Part shown: positions 1-5,456 of the stretch, piece by piece
Position numbering within the stretch: the stretch's first letter is position 1
Layout: each line of letters begins with the position of its first letter
Source: Bacteroidales bacterium
Lineage (GTDB): Bacteria > Bacteroidota > Bacteroidia > Bacteroidales > UBA1715
Assembly (NCBI GenBank): GCA_031262005.1
Contig: JAISIO010000128.1
Span: forward strand, 1 to 7,143
Direction of reading: 5' to 3'
DNA length: 7,143 nt
Translations under genes and position numbers: made by a program
Notes under the pieces: generated by a model
What the model was told of the DNA's origin: nothing
What the model saw: only the letters and a program-made list of their open reading frames with translations
Databases searched by the model: none

Positions 1-975
1 AATGCCGCCTGCACCGTACCATGCCGAACCATCGTCTTCGAGGTGCTGCCAAATAGGGGCTTTTACAAAATGAGTAATGCGCTGTAATAACTCTTTCGCT
101 TGCTCATTGCCCCACCACAAGTAATCGGTTGCTATGCGCCACGGCATACGGCAGGCATCGTATTGATAGGAATTGTATGTTCCCGAACCTGCTACCTGAT
201 AGCCACAATCGGTAGGGTCGCTTCCTTCTGCATTTGTCCATGCAAATATAAGTCCTGTTTTAGGGTGTGCATTTTTGAGTAACACTGTGTAGCTGTCGTT
301 GGCAACCGTATTCCAAAATCGAGCCGATTCGCTATCGCCCTGTTTTTCGGTATACTGTGCAAATGCGCGGTAATATGCCGGCGAATAGTACGAAGGATTG
401 GTACAAGTGCAACTGCCGAACATATCGCCGGGTTTGAGCACAAGCACACCATTGCAGTTTACAAAATAGTAGGATTCAAAACCAGCAAGCAGAGCATCGA
501 GTTCCTTTTTGTAGCGGGCGTCGTTAGTCCATTGCACCATAGCCACCATGAGTGCTATGGCTACATCTAAGTCGGCATCGGCAGCAGCATTCTTTTTGTT
601 GTCGCCGGTTGCGCACCCAAAATATTCCCAATTCATAAATCCCCGTTCATTCAGGCGAGCTTTGTAATAATTCAACAATTTGTCGAAATTTTCTTTTTCG
701 CCCATGTAGGCAAAAATTGCAAGTCCATAGCCAACGCCTTCGGAAACCGTCAAATCGTTGTTGTGCGAATTGTTTACCACGCGCAGTTCGTTGTCGCCGC
801 AGGGTTTTATGCAATTAGCATACCATGTTTCGTAAGCTTTTTTTACACTTTCGTGATTGACGGAAGCGGAAGCATATCCGTAAGCGTGCGAGTGGTGATG
901 CGGAAACGGAAATTGCTGTGCCGAAACGGTTGTTGTAATTGCAAAAGCAAGGAGGAAGAAAATAGTTTTTTGCAT
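1..975 (-). CDS. Secreted glycoside hydrolase family 8 enzyme (endoglucanase/xylanase/chitosanase-like), C-terminus cut by the window edge
   Basis: The frame is open from ATG at 975 to position 1 without a stop, giving 325 residues of a longer protein. Residues 1-20 (MQKTIFFLLAFAITTTVSAQ) form a Sec signal peptide, probably cleaved after the A of VSA, so the enzyme is exported. Family 8 hallmarks follow in order: SEGVGYGL at 78-85, whose Glu79 matches the general acid; AADADLDVAIAL at 131-142, the family signature (A-x-D-A-D-x2-[IVM]-A); and YDACRMPWR at 272-280, whose Asp273 sits where GH8 subfamily-a enzymes carry the catalytic base. GH8 enzymes are inverting hydrolases with an (alpha/alpha)6 barrel acting on beta-1,4-glucans, xylan or chitosan; the substrate cannot be told from sequence alone. 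A short His-rich stretch (HHHSH, 26-30) follows the signal peptide. The gene is divergent from the efflux operon and is probably unrelated to it. Confidence 0.93.
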   Translation of the reverse strand, partial: MQKTIFFLLAFAITTTVSAQQFPFPHHHSHAYGYASASVNHESVKKAYETWYANCIKPCGDNELRVVNNSHNNDLTVSEGVGYGLAIFAYMGEKENFDKLLNYYKARLNERGFMNWEYFGCATGDNKKNAAADADLDVAIALMVAMVQWTNDARYKKELDALLAGFESYYFVNCNGVLVLKPGDMFGSCTCTNPSYYSPAYYRAFAQYTEKQGDSESARFWNTVANDSYTVLLKNAHPKTGLIFAWTNAEGSDPTDCGYQVAGSGTYNSYQYDACRMPWRIATDYLWWGNEQAKELLQRITHFVKAPIWQHLEDDGSAWYGAGGI

Positions 976-1034
976 GAGTGTAATTAAAAATTTGGTATTT
1001 ATAGTTAGTTGAAATAGTTGTGTTTTTGTGACTG

Positions 1035-1042
1035 CAAAAGTA
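1035..1042 (-). promoter_or_regulatory. Candidate Bacteroidota -7 element for the GH8 gene
   Basis: On the minus strand this reads TACTTTTG, matching the Bacteroidota housekeeping -7 consensus TAnnTTTG. It would place transcription start near 1030 and leave a 5' leader of roughly 55 nt before the GH8 ATG. I find no convincing -33 TTTG at the right distance, which keeps the call tentative. Confidence 0.45.
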
Positions 1043-1100
1043 TGATATTTTTCAAAATCATCTTTGCTATATTGAAGATAAAATACATACATTTGTACAA

Positions 1101-1121
1101 ACAAGGGAGCTTACCTCCTTG
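1101..1121. repeat. Hairpin 1 of a repeated AACAAGGG hairpin pair
   Basis: CAAGGGAG at 1102-1109 pairs with CTCCTTG at 1115-1121 around a 5-nt loop, with one bulged G. The sequence AACAAGGG beginning at 1100 recurs at 1141. No T-run follows, so it is not a typical intrinsic terminator. Confidence 0.55.
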
Positions 1122-1141
1122 CCGGCAACAACAATGATATA

Positions 1142-1162
1142 ACAAGGGATTGCCCCCCTTGT
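1142..1162. repeat. Hairpin 2 of a repeated AACAAGGG hairpin pair
   Basis: ACAAGGG at 1142-1148 is the exact reverse complement of CCCTTGT at 1156-1162, with a 7-nt loop. Its left arm repeats that of the previous hairpin 41 bp away, and its CCTTG recurs at about 40 bp spacing. The two look like copies of one small element. No T-tract is present. Confidence 0.55.
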
Positions 1163-1193
1163 CATCACCACTACTTCGAGATATAAATACTAT

Positions 1194-1211
1194 TGCGTAA
1201 TGCAATACGCA
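1194..1211. promoter_or_regulatory. Candidate TetR-type operator, TGCGTA-N6-TACGCA
   Basis: A perfect 6-bp inverted repeat with a 6-bp spacer lies about 40 bp upstream of the predicted -33 element of the TetR gene. TetR-family dimers commonly bind inverted repeats of this general size in the promoter of their own gene. Assignment to this regulator is inferred from position only; no second copy was seen upstream of the TolC-like gene. Confidence 0.35.
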
Positions 1212-1249
1212 TAATTATTTCCAAAGGAAACGTTTTTTTATAAAAATGT

Positions 1250-1279
1250 TTTGTGTGTAAAAAAATAAATCTATCTTTG
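1250..1279 (+). promoter_or_regulatory. Bacteroidota-type promoter of the TetR gene
   Basis: TTTG at 1250-1253 and TATCTTTG at 1272-1279 match the -33 TTTG and -7 TAnnTTTG elements, with an 18-bp spacer, close to the usual 19-21. The -7 element ends only 4 nt before the ATG, so the transcript should begin at or next to the start codon. Confidence 0.6.
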
Positions 1280-1283
1280 CCGC

Positions 1284-1931
1284 ATGAATTTGACGGAAGC
1301 GGATATTATAAAGCGAGTGATGGAAATATTTTCCGTATACGGAGTACGCTCATTATCTATGGATAATATAGCGCAACATATTCCTATCACTAAGCGGAAT
1401 CTTTTGAAAGTGGCGCGAAATAAAGAAGAATTGGTGCGACACATATTCAACTATTGCATGACAAGGTTTCAACAAATGCACCGTCAACACACACAAAATA
1501 TGGTGGCAGAAAATGTGATTGACGAGATTTTGCAGCAAGTGAGTATTATGCACGCTCTTAGCAATGAATTTAATCCGCATCTTGATTTTGAATTTCGCAA
1601 ATATTATCCTGAAATTTATGCCGAACACTCCGAAATTCGTGATAAATATTTGATGAAGAGTTTGTACGACAGCATAGAACGCGGGAAAGCGCAAAACGTG
1701 TATTCTCATGATTTTGATACCGAACAGCTTGCAAGCGAAATATTTGAGGATTTTCAAAAATTGAAAACCGAATTTGATAACGCCGACACGGGTAGAGGTC
1801 AAATGCATGATTGCGAACAGATAAGTATGCGCTTTCTTTCGACTATGATTGAAAAACTTGCTAACGAAAAAGGGAAGGACTATTTTAGAAAACGAGTACA
1901 AAACAAACGAGGAATGAACAATGAGAAATAG
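1284..1931 (+). CDS. TetR/AcrR-family transcriptional regulator, probable repressor of the efflux operon
   Basis: The protein has 215 residues, normal for the family. An N-terminal helix (about 7-20, IIKRVMEIFSVYG) precedes a helix-turn-helix at about 25-46 (SMDNIAQHI, then ITKRNLLKVARNKEEL), followed by an all-helical ligand-binding/dimerisation region without a recognised motif. An in-frame stop at 1266-1268 and the need for the first helix support the ATG at 1284. The usual aromatic turn after the recognition helix (YxxF/YKYF before xNKEEL) is replaced by LKVA, an oddity for the family. The gene lies 92 bp upstream of the TolC-like gene on the same strand, the classic position of a local efflux regulator. 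Repression of the operon and relief by a pump substrate are inferred from this arrangement. Confidence 0.9.
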   Translation: MNLTEADIIKRVMEIFSVYGVRSLSMDNIAQHIPITKRNLLKVARNKEELVRHIFNYCMTRFQQMHRQHTQNMVAENVIDEILQQVSIMHALSNEFNPHLDFEFRKYYPEIYAEHSEIRDKYLMKSLYDSIERGKAQNVYSHDFDTEQLASEIFEDFQKLKTEFDNADTGRGQMHDCEQISMRFLSTMIEKLANEKGKDYFRKRVQNKRGMNNEK

Positions 1932-2023
1932 AAAATCATAGCCATTTCATATATGTGCAACAATAATACAATCAATACTATACCAAAACAAAAATTAGCT
2001 AATATATAAACTATCTCACAAAA

Positions 2024-3424
2024 ATGAAAAAAACAACAATTTTACTGCTATTGATGTGTTCAGTACTATCGTTCGGCGGTTTTGCGCAGGATACTCTGCA
2101 TCTTACTCTGTCTGATGCCAAAGGTTACGCCTTACGTCACAATCGTTCATTGAAAACAAGCGAACTTGCAGTGCAAAAAGCCGAATCGGCACGCTGGCAA
2201 GCAATAGCCTCAATGTTACCTCATGTAGACGCCTCACTTGGTTATACCAACTTTTTGGGCTATGCTGCTGAACTCGATCTTGGCACTTCAAGCGGAAGTT
2301 TGAGCACGGAAATTCAGGAACAGATTGCAAACGACAAGTCGGCGCTATTAGCATTAACTGCCGTACAGCAAATGATGGGCAGCAGTAGCGGCAGTAGCGA
2401 AATCCCAATGAATCCTTACGGAGACCTTACGTTGAAGGCAACTATGGCGTTTACCGGAATGCAAGTAGTGGGTGTGCAGTTGAGCAATTTGGCTATTGAT
2501 ATGTCGAAACTCAATTTGAATTTGAGCGATTTGACTATAAAAGCGAATGTTACAACGGCGTATCTTTCTGTGCTGGTTGCCGAGCAATCGAAAACGCTCT
2601 TGGAAAGCAGTAAGAAAAACGTACAAAAGTTATTTGAAACCACCAAGAAAATGTATGAAGTGGGTATGGCAGAACAAACTGCCGTAGACCAACTTGATGT
2701 GCAGGTGGGTTTGATTAACAATGAGGTAAAAAAGACAGAGCGCAATATTGAGTTGGCTTACAATGCTTTGCGTTTGATTTTGGGAGTGAATAGCACTACG
2801 GAACTGAATTTGAACGATAAAATTGAGAATTTCTTAGGAGATAACGATGCGTATACAACAGCCGCAGCGAAATTCGATATAGACAGCAATTATACGGTGC
2901 AATTACTTGATAAAAACGTAAAACTTTCGGAAAAGCAAGTTGCACTGGCAACGTGGGAACATACTCCAACATTGGCATTATTCTTCCAACACAGCGCACG
3001 CTCTTATTTTGGCGAAGCCGAAGGGTTTAATATGACACCTCCGAATACGATTGGTGCAACGCTTTCAATTCCTATTTTTTCGAGCGGGGAGCGATATTCA
3101 AAACTTACCCAAGCAAAAATAGACCTTAAAACGGCACAGCTTAATCATGAAGATGCAGTAGAAGGGTTACGCGTGCAAGAACGTCAATTGCGATTTTTGC
3201 TCAATTCGGCAATTGAAACGTATGAATTACAGAAAAAAAATGTGGATGTTTCGGAACGAATTTTTCAAAAAACCATGCAAAAATATGAACTGGGAACAGT
3301 ATCGAGTACCGAACTTACTACAATAAACAATAATTTAATTACGGCGCAGGGGTCATATATTGGAGCATTGATGGATTTGCTAACCGCACAAGTTAATCTT
3401 CAAAAATTGTTGCAAACAATGTAA
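2024..3424 (+). CDS. TolC-like outer-membrane efflux protein (OEP family)
   Basis: The protein has 466 residues, the usual length of an outer-membrane channel of a tripartite pump. Residues 1-21 are a signal peptide ending in GGFA, with probable cleavage before Q22, and no lipobox. Two tandem OEP repeats follow: the first starts LHLTLSDAKGYALRHNRSLK (about 25-44), and the second contains the characteristic SIPIF at 348-352 followed by a long helix. Extended amphipathic helices (about 165-250 and 355-460) would form the periplasmic alpha-barrel. A Ser/Gly-rich stretch near 117-127 probably lies in a surface loop of the beta-barrel. It is the first structural gene of the operon. The next efflux gene starts 535 bp downstream because a repeat-flanked small gene intervenes. 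I see no clear promoter in the 92 bp upstream, so read-through from the regulator gene is possible. Confidence 0.95.
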   Translation: MKKTTILLLLMCSVLSFGGFAQDTLHLTLSDAKGYALRHNRSLKTSELAVQKAESARWQAIASMLPHVDASLGYTNFLGYAAELDLGTSSGSLSTEIQEQIANDKSALLALTAVQQMMGSSSGSSEIPMNPYGDLTLKATMAFTGMQVVGVQLSNLAIDMSKLNLNLSDLTIKANVTTAYLSVLVAEQSKTLLESSKKNVQKLFETTKKMYEVGMAEQTAVDQLDVQVGLINNEVKKTERNIELAYNALRLILGVNSTTELNLNDKIENFLGDNDAYTTAAAKFDIDSNYTVQLLDKNVKLSEKQVALATWEHTPTLALFFQHSARSYFGEAEGFNMTPPNTIGATLSIPIFSSGERYSKLTQAKIDLKTAQLNHEDAVEGLRVQERQLRFLLNSAIETYELQKKNVDVSERIFQKTMQKYELGTVSSTELTTINNNLITAQGSYIGALMDLLTAQVNLQKLLQTM

Positions 3425-3425
3425 A

Positions 3426-3456
3426 AAGATATTCAATTGATATTTATTGATATTCG
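3426..3456. repeat. Left inverted arm of four-helix-bundle cassette 1
   Basis: It begins 2 bp after the TolC-like stop codon. It contains TTGATAT at 3437-3443 and 3447-3453, plus a degenerate copy (AAGATAT) at 3426-3432, at 10-11 bp spacing. Positions 3428-3456 are complementary to 3864-3892 at 25 of 29 positions, counted by hand. This arm is the mirror image of the ATATCAA array on the other side of the small gene. Confidence 0.8.
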
Positions 3457-3486
3457 GTAGAAGTTCAATAGACAATAGAAATAGGT

Positions 3487-3855
3487 ATGAAATTAGAAGA
3501 TTTGGAAATTTATAATTTGGCTATGAATATTGGAGAGAATGTTTGGAACATTGTTGATACGTGGAATTATTTTTCAAAAGATACTATTGGAAAACAGTGG
3601 ACACGGGCGGCAGATTCAATAGCAGCAAATATCAGCGAAGGTTTTGGACGATATTCGTATAAAGATGCCCGAAAATTTTATTACATTGCCCGAGGTTCTT
3701 TGTACGAAAGCAAAACATGGTTAGATAAATCAAATAATAGAAAATTGATACCCATTGAAACGCATACAACAATGGTAACCGACCTGAATAATTTAGGAGT
3801 AAAACTAAATAACTTTATAAAATCACACAACAAACTAATAACCCAAGAACAATAA
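3487..3855 (+). CDS. Four-helix-bundle protein (S23 / 23S rRNA intervening-sequence family), cassette 1
   Basis: The protein has 122 residues, the normal size for the family. The start KLEDLEIYNLAMNIGENVW and the central AADSIAANISEGFGRYS (41-57) are the family's conserved N-terminal helix and SIPSNIAEGxGR-type motif, followed by the ARKFYYIARGSLYE helix (61-74). No catalytic residues, signal peptide or membrane segments are visible, so it is probably a cytosolic helical protein. Relatives were first noticed inside intervening sequences of 23S rRNA genes and resemble the accessory Avd protein of diversity-generating retroelements; their biochemical role is poorly known. Here no rRNA or reverse transcriptase is nearby. 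The gene lies between the outer-membrane factor and the adaptor of an efflux operon, on the same strand, and its stop codon abuts a repeat array. It is not expected to be part of the pump. Confidence 0.87.
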   Translation: MKLEDLEIYNLAMNIGENVWNIVDTWNYFSKDTIGKQWTRAADSIAANISEGFGRYSYKDARKFYYIARGSLYESKTWLDKSNNRKLIPIETHTTMVTDLNNLGVKLNNFIKSHNKLITQEQ

Positions 3856-3925
3856 ATATCAATCGAATATCAAAGAATATCAACTGTATATCAATAGAAT
3901 ATCAATCGTATATCAATATAATATA
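3856..3925. repeat. Right arm of cassette 1: six ATATCAA units at 10-11 bp spacing
   Basis: ATATCAA occurs at 3856, 3867, 3877, 3888, 3899 and 3910, with a partial copy at 3921. Five of the six steps are 11 bp and one is 10. The array starts on the base following the small gene's stop codon. Linkers vary (TCGA, AGA, CTGT, TAGA, TCGT), so this is a degenerate array with a fixed core. Part of it (3864-3892) is complementary to the left arm at 3428-3456. There are no CRISPR-like spacers. Confidence 0.88.
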
Positions 3926-3959
3926 AAAAGTAAAAATCAATTTAATAGTAATAGGAACA

Positions 3960-4991
3960 ATGAAATCAATCAGAATTACAAGCCTTGTAATAGGTTTAGC
4001 ATTACTCGTAACAGCGTGTGGAGAGAAAAAAACAGAACAAGCGCAAGAAGAAAATAAAGGAACGAATGTTCAAGTTCTCAAATTAGAGCAAACAACAGTT
4101 GCCCGCAACTTATCGTTTTCGGTAGTGTTGCAAGCCTATGAAAAAGTTGCTATAGCTCCAAACATTCCCGGACGTATTTCAAACATTCTGGTGAAAGTAG
4201 GATCTCAAGTGTCAGCTGGTCAGTTGCTTGTGCAAATGGATAAAAGTAACTATGAGCAAGCTAAAGTGCAGTTCGATAATTTGGCAGTGGATTACAATCG
4301 TGTGAAACAATTGAATGCGAGCGACAATATTTCAAAACAACAATACGACCAAACCAAAGCATCATACGAAGCTACTAAAACCAAAGTAGACGATTTGCAA
4401 GCAAACACATTTTTGCGAGCACCGTTTGCCGGCGTAATCGAAGCGAAAAATTATGAAAACGGCGAATTGTTCAACGGTGCGCAACCGATTCTTTCGCTTG
4501 TGCAAATTAATAATTTGAAAGCCTTTGTTAGTATTCCCGAAACCTACTATTCTCAATTAAAAGAAGGAACAAAAGTGGCAATAACTTCGGATATATATCC
4601 TAACCAAACGTTTGAGGGGGTAATTGAAATTATTTATCCTACAATAGACCCAATAACGCACACATTCCAAATACAAATAAAAATACCGAATGCTGATAAA
4701 ACCCTTCGTCCGGGTATGTATGCAAGCACATCTATTAGTTTTGGAAACGTGAAAACTACTGTTGTTCCATACCAAGCTGTTCTCAAATTACAAGGGTCAA
4801 ACGACCGCTATGTGTTTGTAAACAATAACGGTGTTGCCAAACGTATTGCCGTTCAACTCGGACAACGCTTCGACGACAAAACAGAAATTATTACCGAAGA
4901 AATTCACGATGGTGATGAACTTGTGGTTGTTGGACAAGCAAAATTGGTTGATGGCGCACCGTTAATTATTCAAAAGGAAGAGAGTAAATAA
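3960..4991 (+). CDS. RND efflux periplasmic adaptor (membrane-fusion protein), lipoprotein
   Basis: The protein has 343 residues, typical of an AcrA/MexA-like adaptor. Residues 1-20 are a lipoprotein signal ending in the lipobox LVTAC with Cys20 as the lipidation site; Gly at +2 gives no obvious retention signal. The domain order is beta-barrel strand, first lipoyl half (about 60-93, APNIPGRISNILVKVGSQVSAGQLL), helical hairpin (about 95-147), second lipoyl half (150-182, FLRAPFAGVIEAKNYENGELF), beta-barrel (about 185-260 with the conserved LRPGMYA) and membrane-proximal domain to the end. It connects the inner-membrane pump to the TolC-like channel. AGGAA at 3953-3957 lies only 2 nt from the ATG, too close for a good ribosome site. 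The last codons run into the 8-bp repeat array of cassette 2. Confidence 0.96.
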   Translation: MKSIRITSLVIGLALLVTACGEKKTEQAQEENKGTNVQVLKLEQTTVARNLSFSVVLQAYEKVAIAPNIPGRISNILVKVGSQVSAGQLLVQMDKSNYEQAKVQFDNLAVDYNRVKQLNASDNISKQQYDQTKASYEATKTKVDDLQANTFLRAPFAGVIEAKNYENGELFNGAQPILSLVQINNLKAFVSIPETYYSQLKEGTKVAITSDIYPNQTFEGVIEIIYPTIDPITHTFQIQIKIPNADKTLRPGMYASTSISFGNVKTTVVPYQAVLKLQGSNDRYVFVNNNGVAKRIAVQLGQRFDDKTEIITEEIHDGDELVVVGQAKLVDGAPLIIQKEESK

Positions 4992-5040
4992 GTAAACAAG
5001 TAAACGAGTAGACGAGTAGACGAGTAGACGAGTAGACGAG
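4982..5040. repeat. Left array of cassette 2: 8-bp tandem units overlapping the adaptor stop codon
   Basis: Seven consecutive 8-bp units can be read: GAGTAAAT (4982), AAGTAAAC (4990, 4998), then four exact GAGTAGAC (5006, 5014, 5022, 5030), ending with a partial GAG at 5038-5040. The first unit contains the adaptor's last codons and part of its stop codon, and the array ends 2 nt before the ATG of the next gene. The intergenic leader is therefore almost entirely repeat. Confidence 0.92.
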
Positions 5041-5042
5041 AA

Positions 5043-5411
5043 ATGGCAACACATAAAGATTTGATAGTTTGGCAAAAAGCAATACAATTTGTATTGTTGG
5101 TTTATCGCTACACACAATCTTTTCCAAAGGAAGAGATATATGGTATTACGGGACAAATGCGCAGAGCTGCTGTTTCAATACCTTCAAATATTGCAGAGGC
5201 ACACGGACGTTATTCGGAAAAAGAATTACTTCACTTTTTGCATATTGCAATAGCTTCTTCGGCAGAATTAGAAACTCAAATCCTCATTTCATATCAATTG
5301 CAATTTTTGCAGGAAGCTGAATATAAAGAACTTCTGAGTTTAAATGAAGAAATAACAAAAATGCTCGCTTCACTTATTCGCAGTAAAAAAAATAAAAATG
5401 ACAAAAACTAA
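5043..5411 (+). CDS. Four-helix-bundle protein (S23 / 23S rRNA intervening-sequence family), cassette 2
   Basis: The protein has 122 residues. Family landmarks are KDLIVWQKAIQFVLLVY (5-21), the FPKEEIYGITGQMRRAAVSIPSNIAEAHGRYS block (27-58) and ELLHFLHIAIASSAELETQI (61-80), with a Lys/Asn-rich tail. It matches the common bacterial form of the family more closely than the copy in cassette 1, from which it differs at most positions outside the RAA-SI-NI-E-GRYS core. The two are therefore unlikely to be a recent tandem duplication. There is no signal peptide or membrane segment. It sits between the adaptor and the pump gene on the same strand, with the 8-bp repeat array running almost to its ATG and a mirror array downstream. 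The function is not known. Its presence inside the efflux operon looks like insertion rather than partnership. Confidence 0.9.
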   Translation: MATHKDLIVWQKAIQFVLLVYRYTQSFPKEEIYGITGQMRRAAVSIPSNIAEAHGRYSEKELLHFLHIAIASSAELETQILISYQLQFLQEAEYKELLSLNEEITKMLASLIRSKKNKNDKN

Positions 5412-5416
5412 AATCT

Positions 5417-5456
5417 TCTCAACTCGTTAACTTCTTAACTTGTAAACTTTTCAACT
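5417..5456. repeat. Right array of cassette 2: 8-bp units in opposite orientation
   Basis: AACT recurs at exactly 8-bp spacing at 5421, 5429, 5437, 5445 and 5453 (units AACTCGTT, AACTTCTT, AACTTGTA, AACTTTTC, AACT). The reverse complement gives AGTT-type units in the same 8-bp register as the AGTA-type units left of the gene. Counted by hand, 5417-5456 against 4983-5022 gives 27 Watson-Crick plus 3 G-U matches over 40 positions, with a recurrent A/A mismatch at the fourth position of every unit. The array ends 14 bp before the pump ATG. Confidence 0.75.

Larger units (their letters stand above)
976..1283. other. Divergent intergenic region between the GH8 gene and the TetR gene
   Basis: This is 308 bp with no credible gene; the one longer open frame, on the minus strand at 1005-1205, has no recognisable content. 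It holds a promoter on each side, a pair of GC-rich hairpins (1101-1162), a 10-bp perfect palindrome TTTGTACAAA at 1092-1101 and a 6-6-6 inverted repeat at 1194-1211. The left and right ends are AT-rich, and the middle (about 1101-1165) is noticeably richer in G and C. Confidence 0.7.
3426..3925 (+). other. IVS-like cassette 1 (inverted arms plus four-helix-bundle gene) in the TolC/adaptor junction
   Basis: This composite covers nearly all of the 535-bp gap between the TolC-like stop and the adaptor start: inverted repeat arm, a roughly 30-bp leader with CAATAGA twice (3466-3472 and 3473-3479), the small ORF, and the right-hand array. The layout matches a stem with an ORF in its loop. Treating it as one inserted unit is an inference from this symmetry and from the second, similar unit downstream. 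No transposase or target-site duplication is seen. Confidence 0.5.
4982..5456 (+). other. IVS-like cassette 2 (8-bp inverted arrays plus four-helix-bundle gene) in the adaptor/pump junction
   Basis: The composite fills the 479-bp gap between the adaptor stop and the pump start. Its architecture equals that of cassette 1 (array, small ORF, oppositely oriented array), but the repeat unit is different in sequence and period. As with cassette 1, the boundaries are those of the repeats; no integrase, transposase or duplicated target is visible. Confidence 0.5.

Noticed and set aside
763..987. A 74-codon plus-strand frame at the left side
   Set aside because: It is antisense to the GH8 signal peptide and N-terminal domain, whose signature motifs settle the coding strand.
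1005..1205. A 66-codon minus-strand frame in the divergent intergenic region
   Set aside because: It covers the hairpins, the palindromes and the GH8 promoter, has no recognisable features and no plausible start context; regulatory DNA explains the region better.
1353..1901. A 182-codon minus-strand frame opposite the TetR gene
   Set aside because: The plus-strand frame has a clear helix-turn-helix, promoter and start; the antisense frame has no recognisable domain.
1932..2023. A terminator or separate promoter between the TetR and TolC-like genes
   Set aside because: Only a weak GAAAT/ATTTC pairing without a T-tract is visible, and there is no good TAnnTTTG element, so neither can be supported.
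3856..3925. A possible CRISPR array
   Set aside because: The repeated core is 7 bp with 3-4 bp linkers; CRISPR repeats and spacers are each roughly 20-40 bp, and no Cas gene is present.
4962..5156. A 64-codon minus-strand frame over the 8-bp array
   Set aside because: Its C-terminal part is a translation of the repeat (a recurring Leu-Val-Tyr-Ser-Ser-Thr-Arg pattern), and the rest is antisense to the small gene.
3487..5411. A diversity-generating retroelement, because Avd belongs to the same structural family
   Set aside because: No reverse transcriptase, template repeat or variable repeat is found in the window, and the neighbouring genes are ordinary efflux components without a C-type-lectin variable domain.
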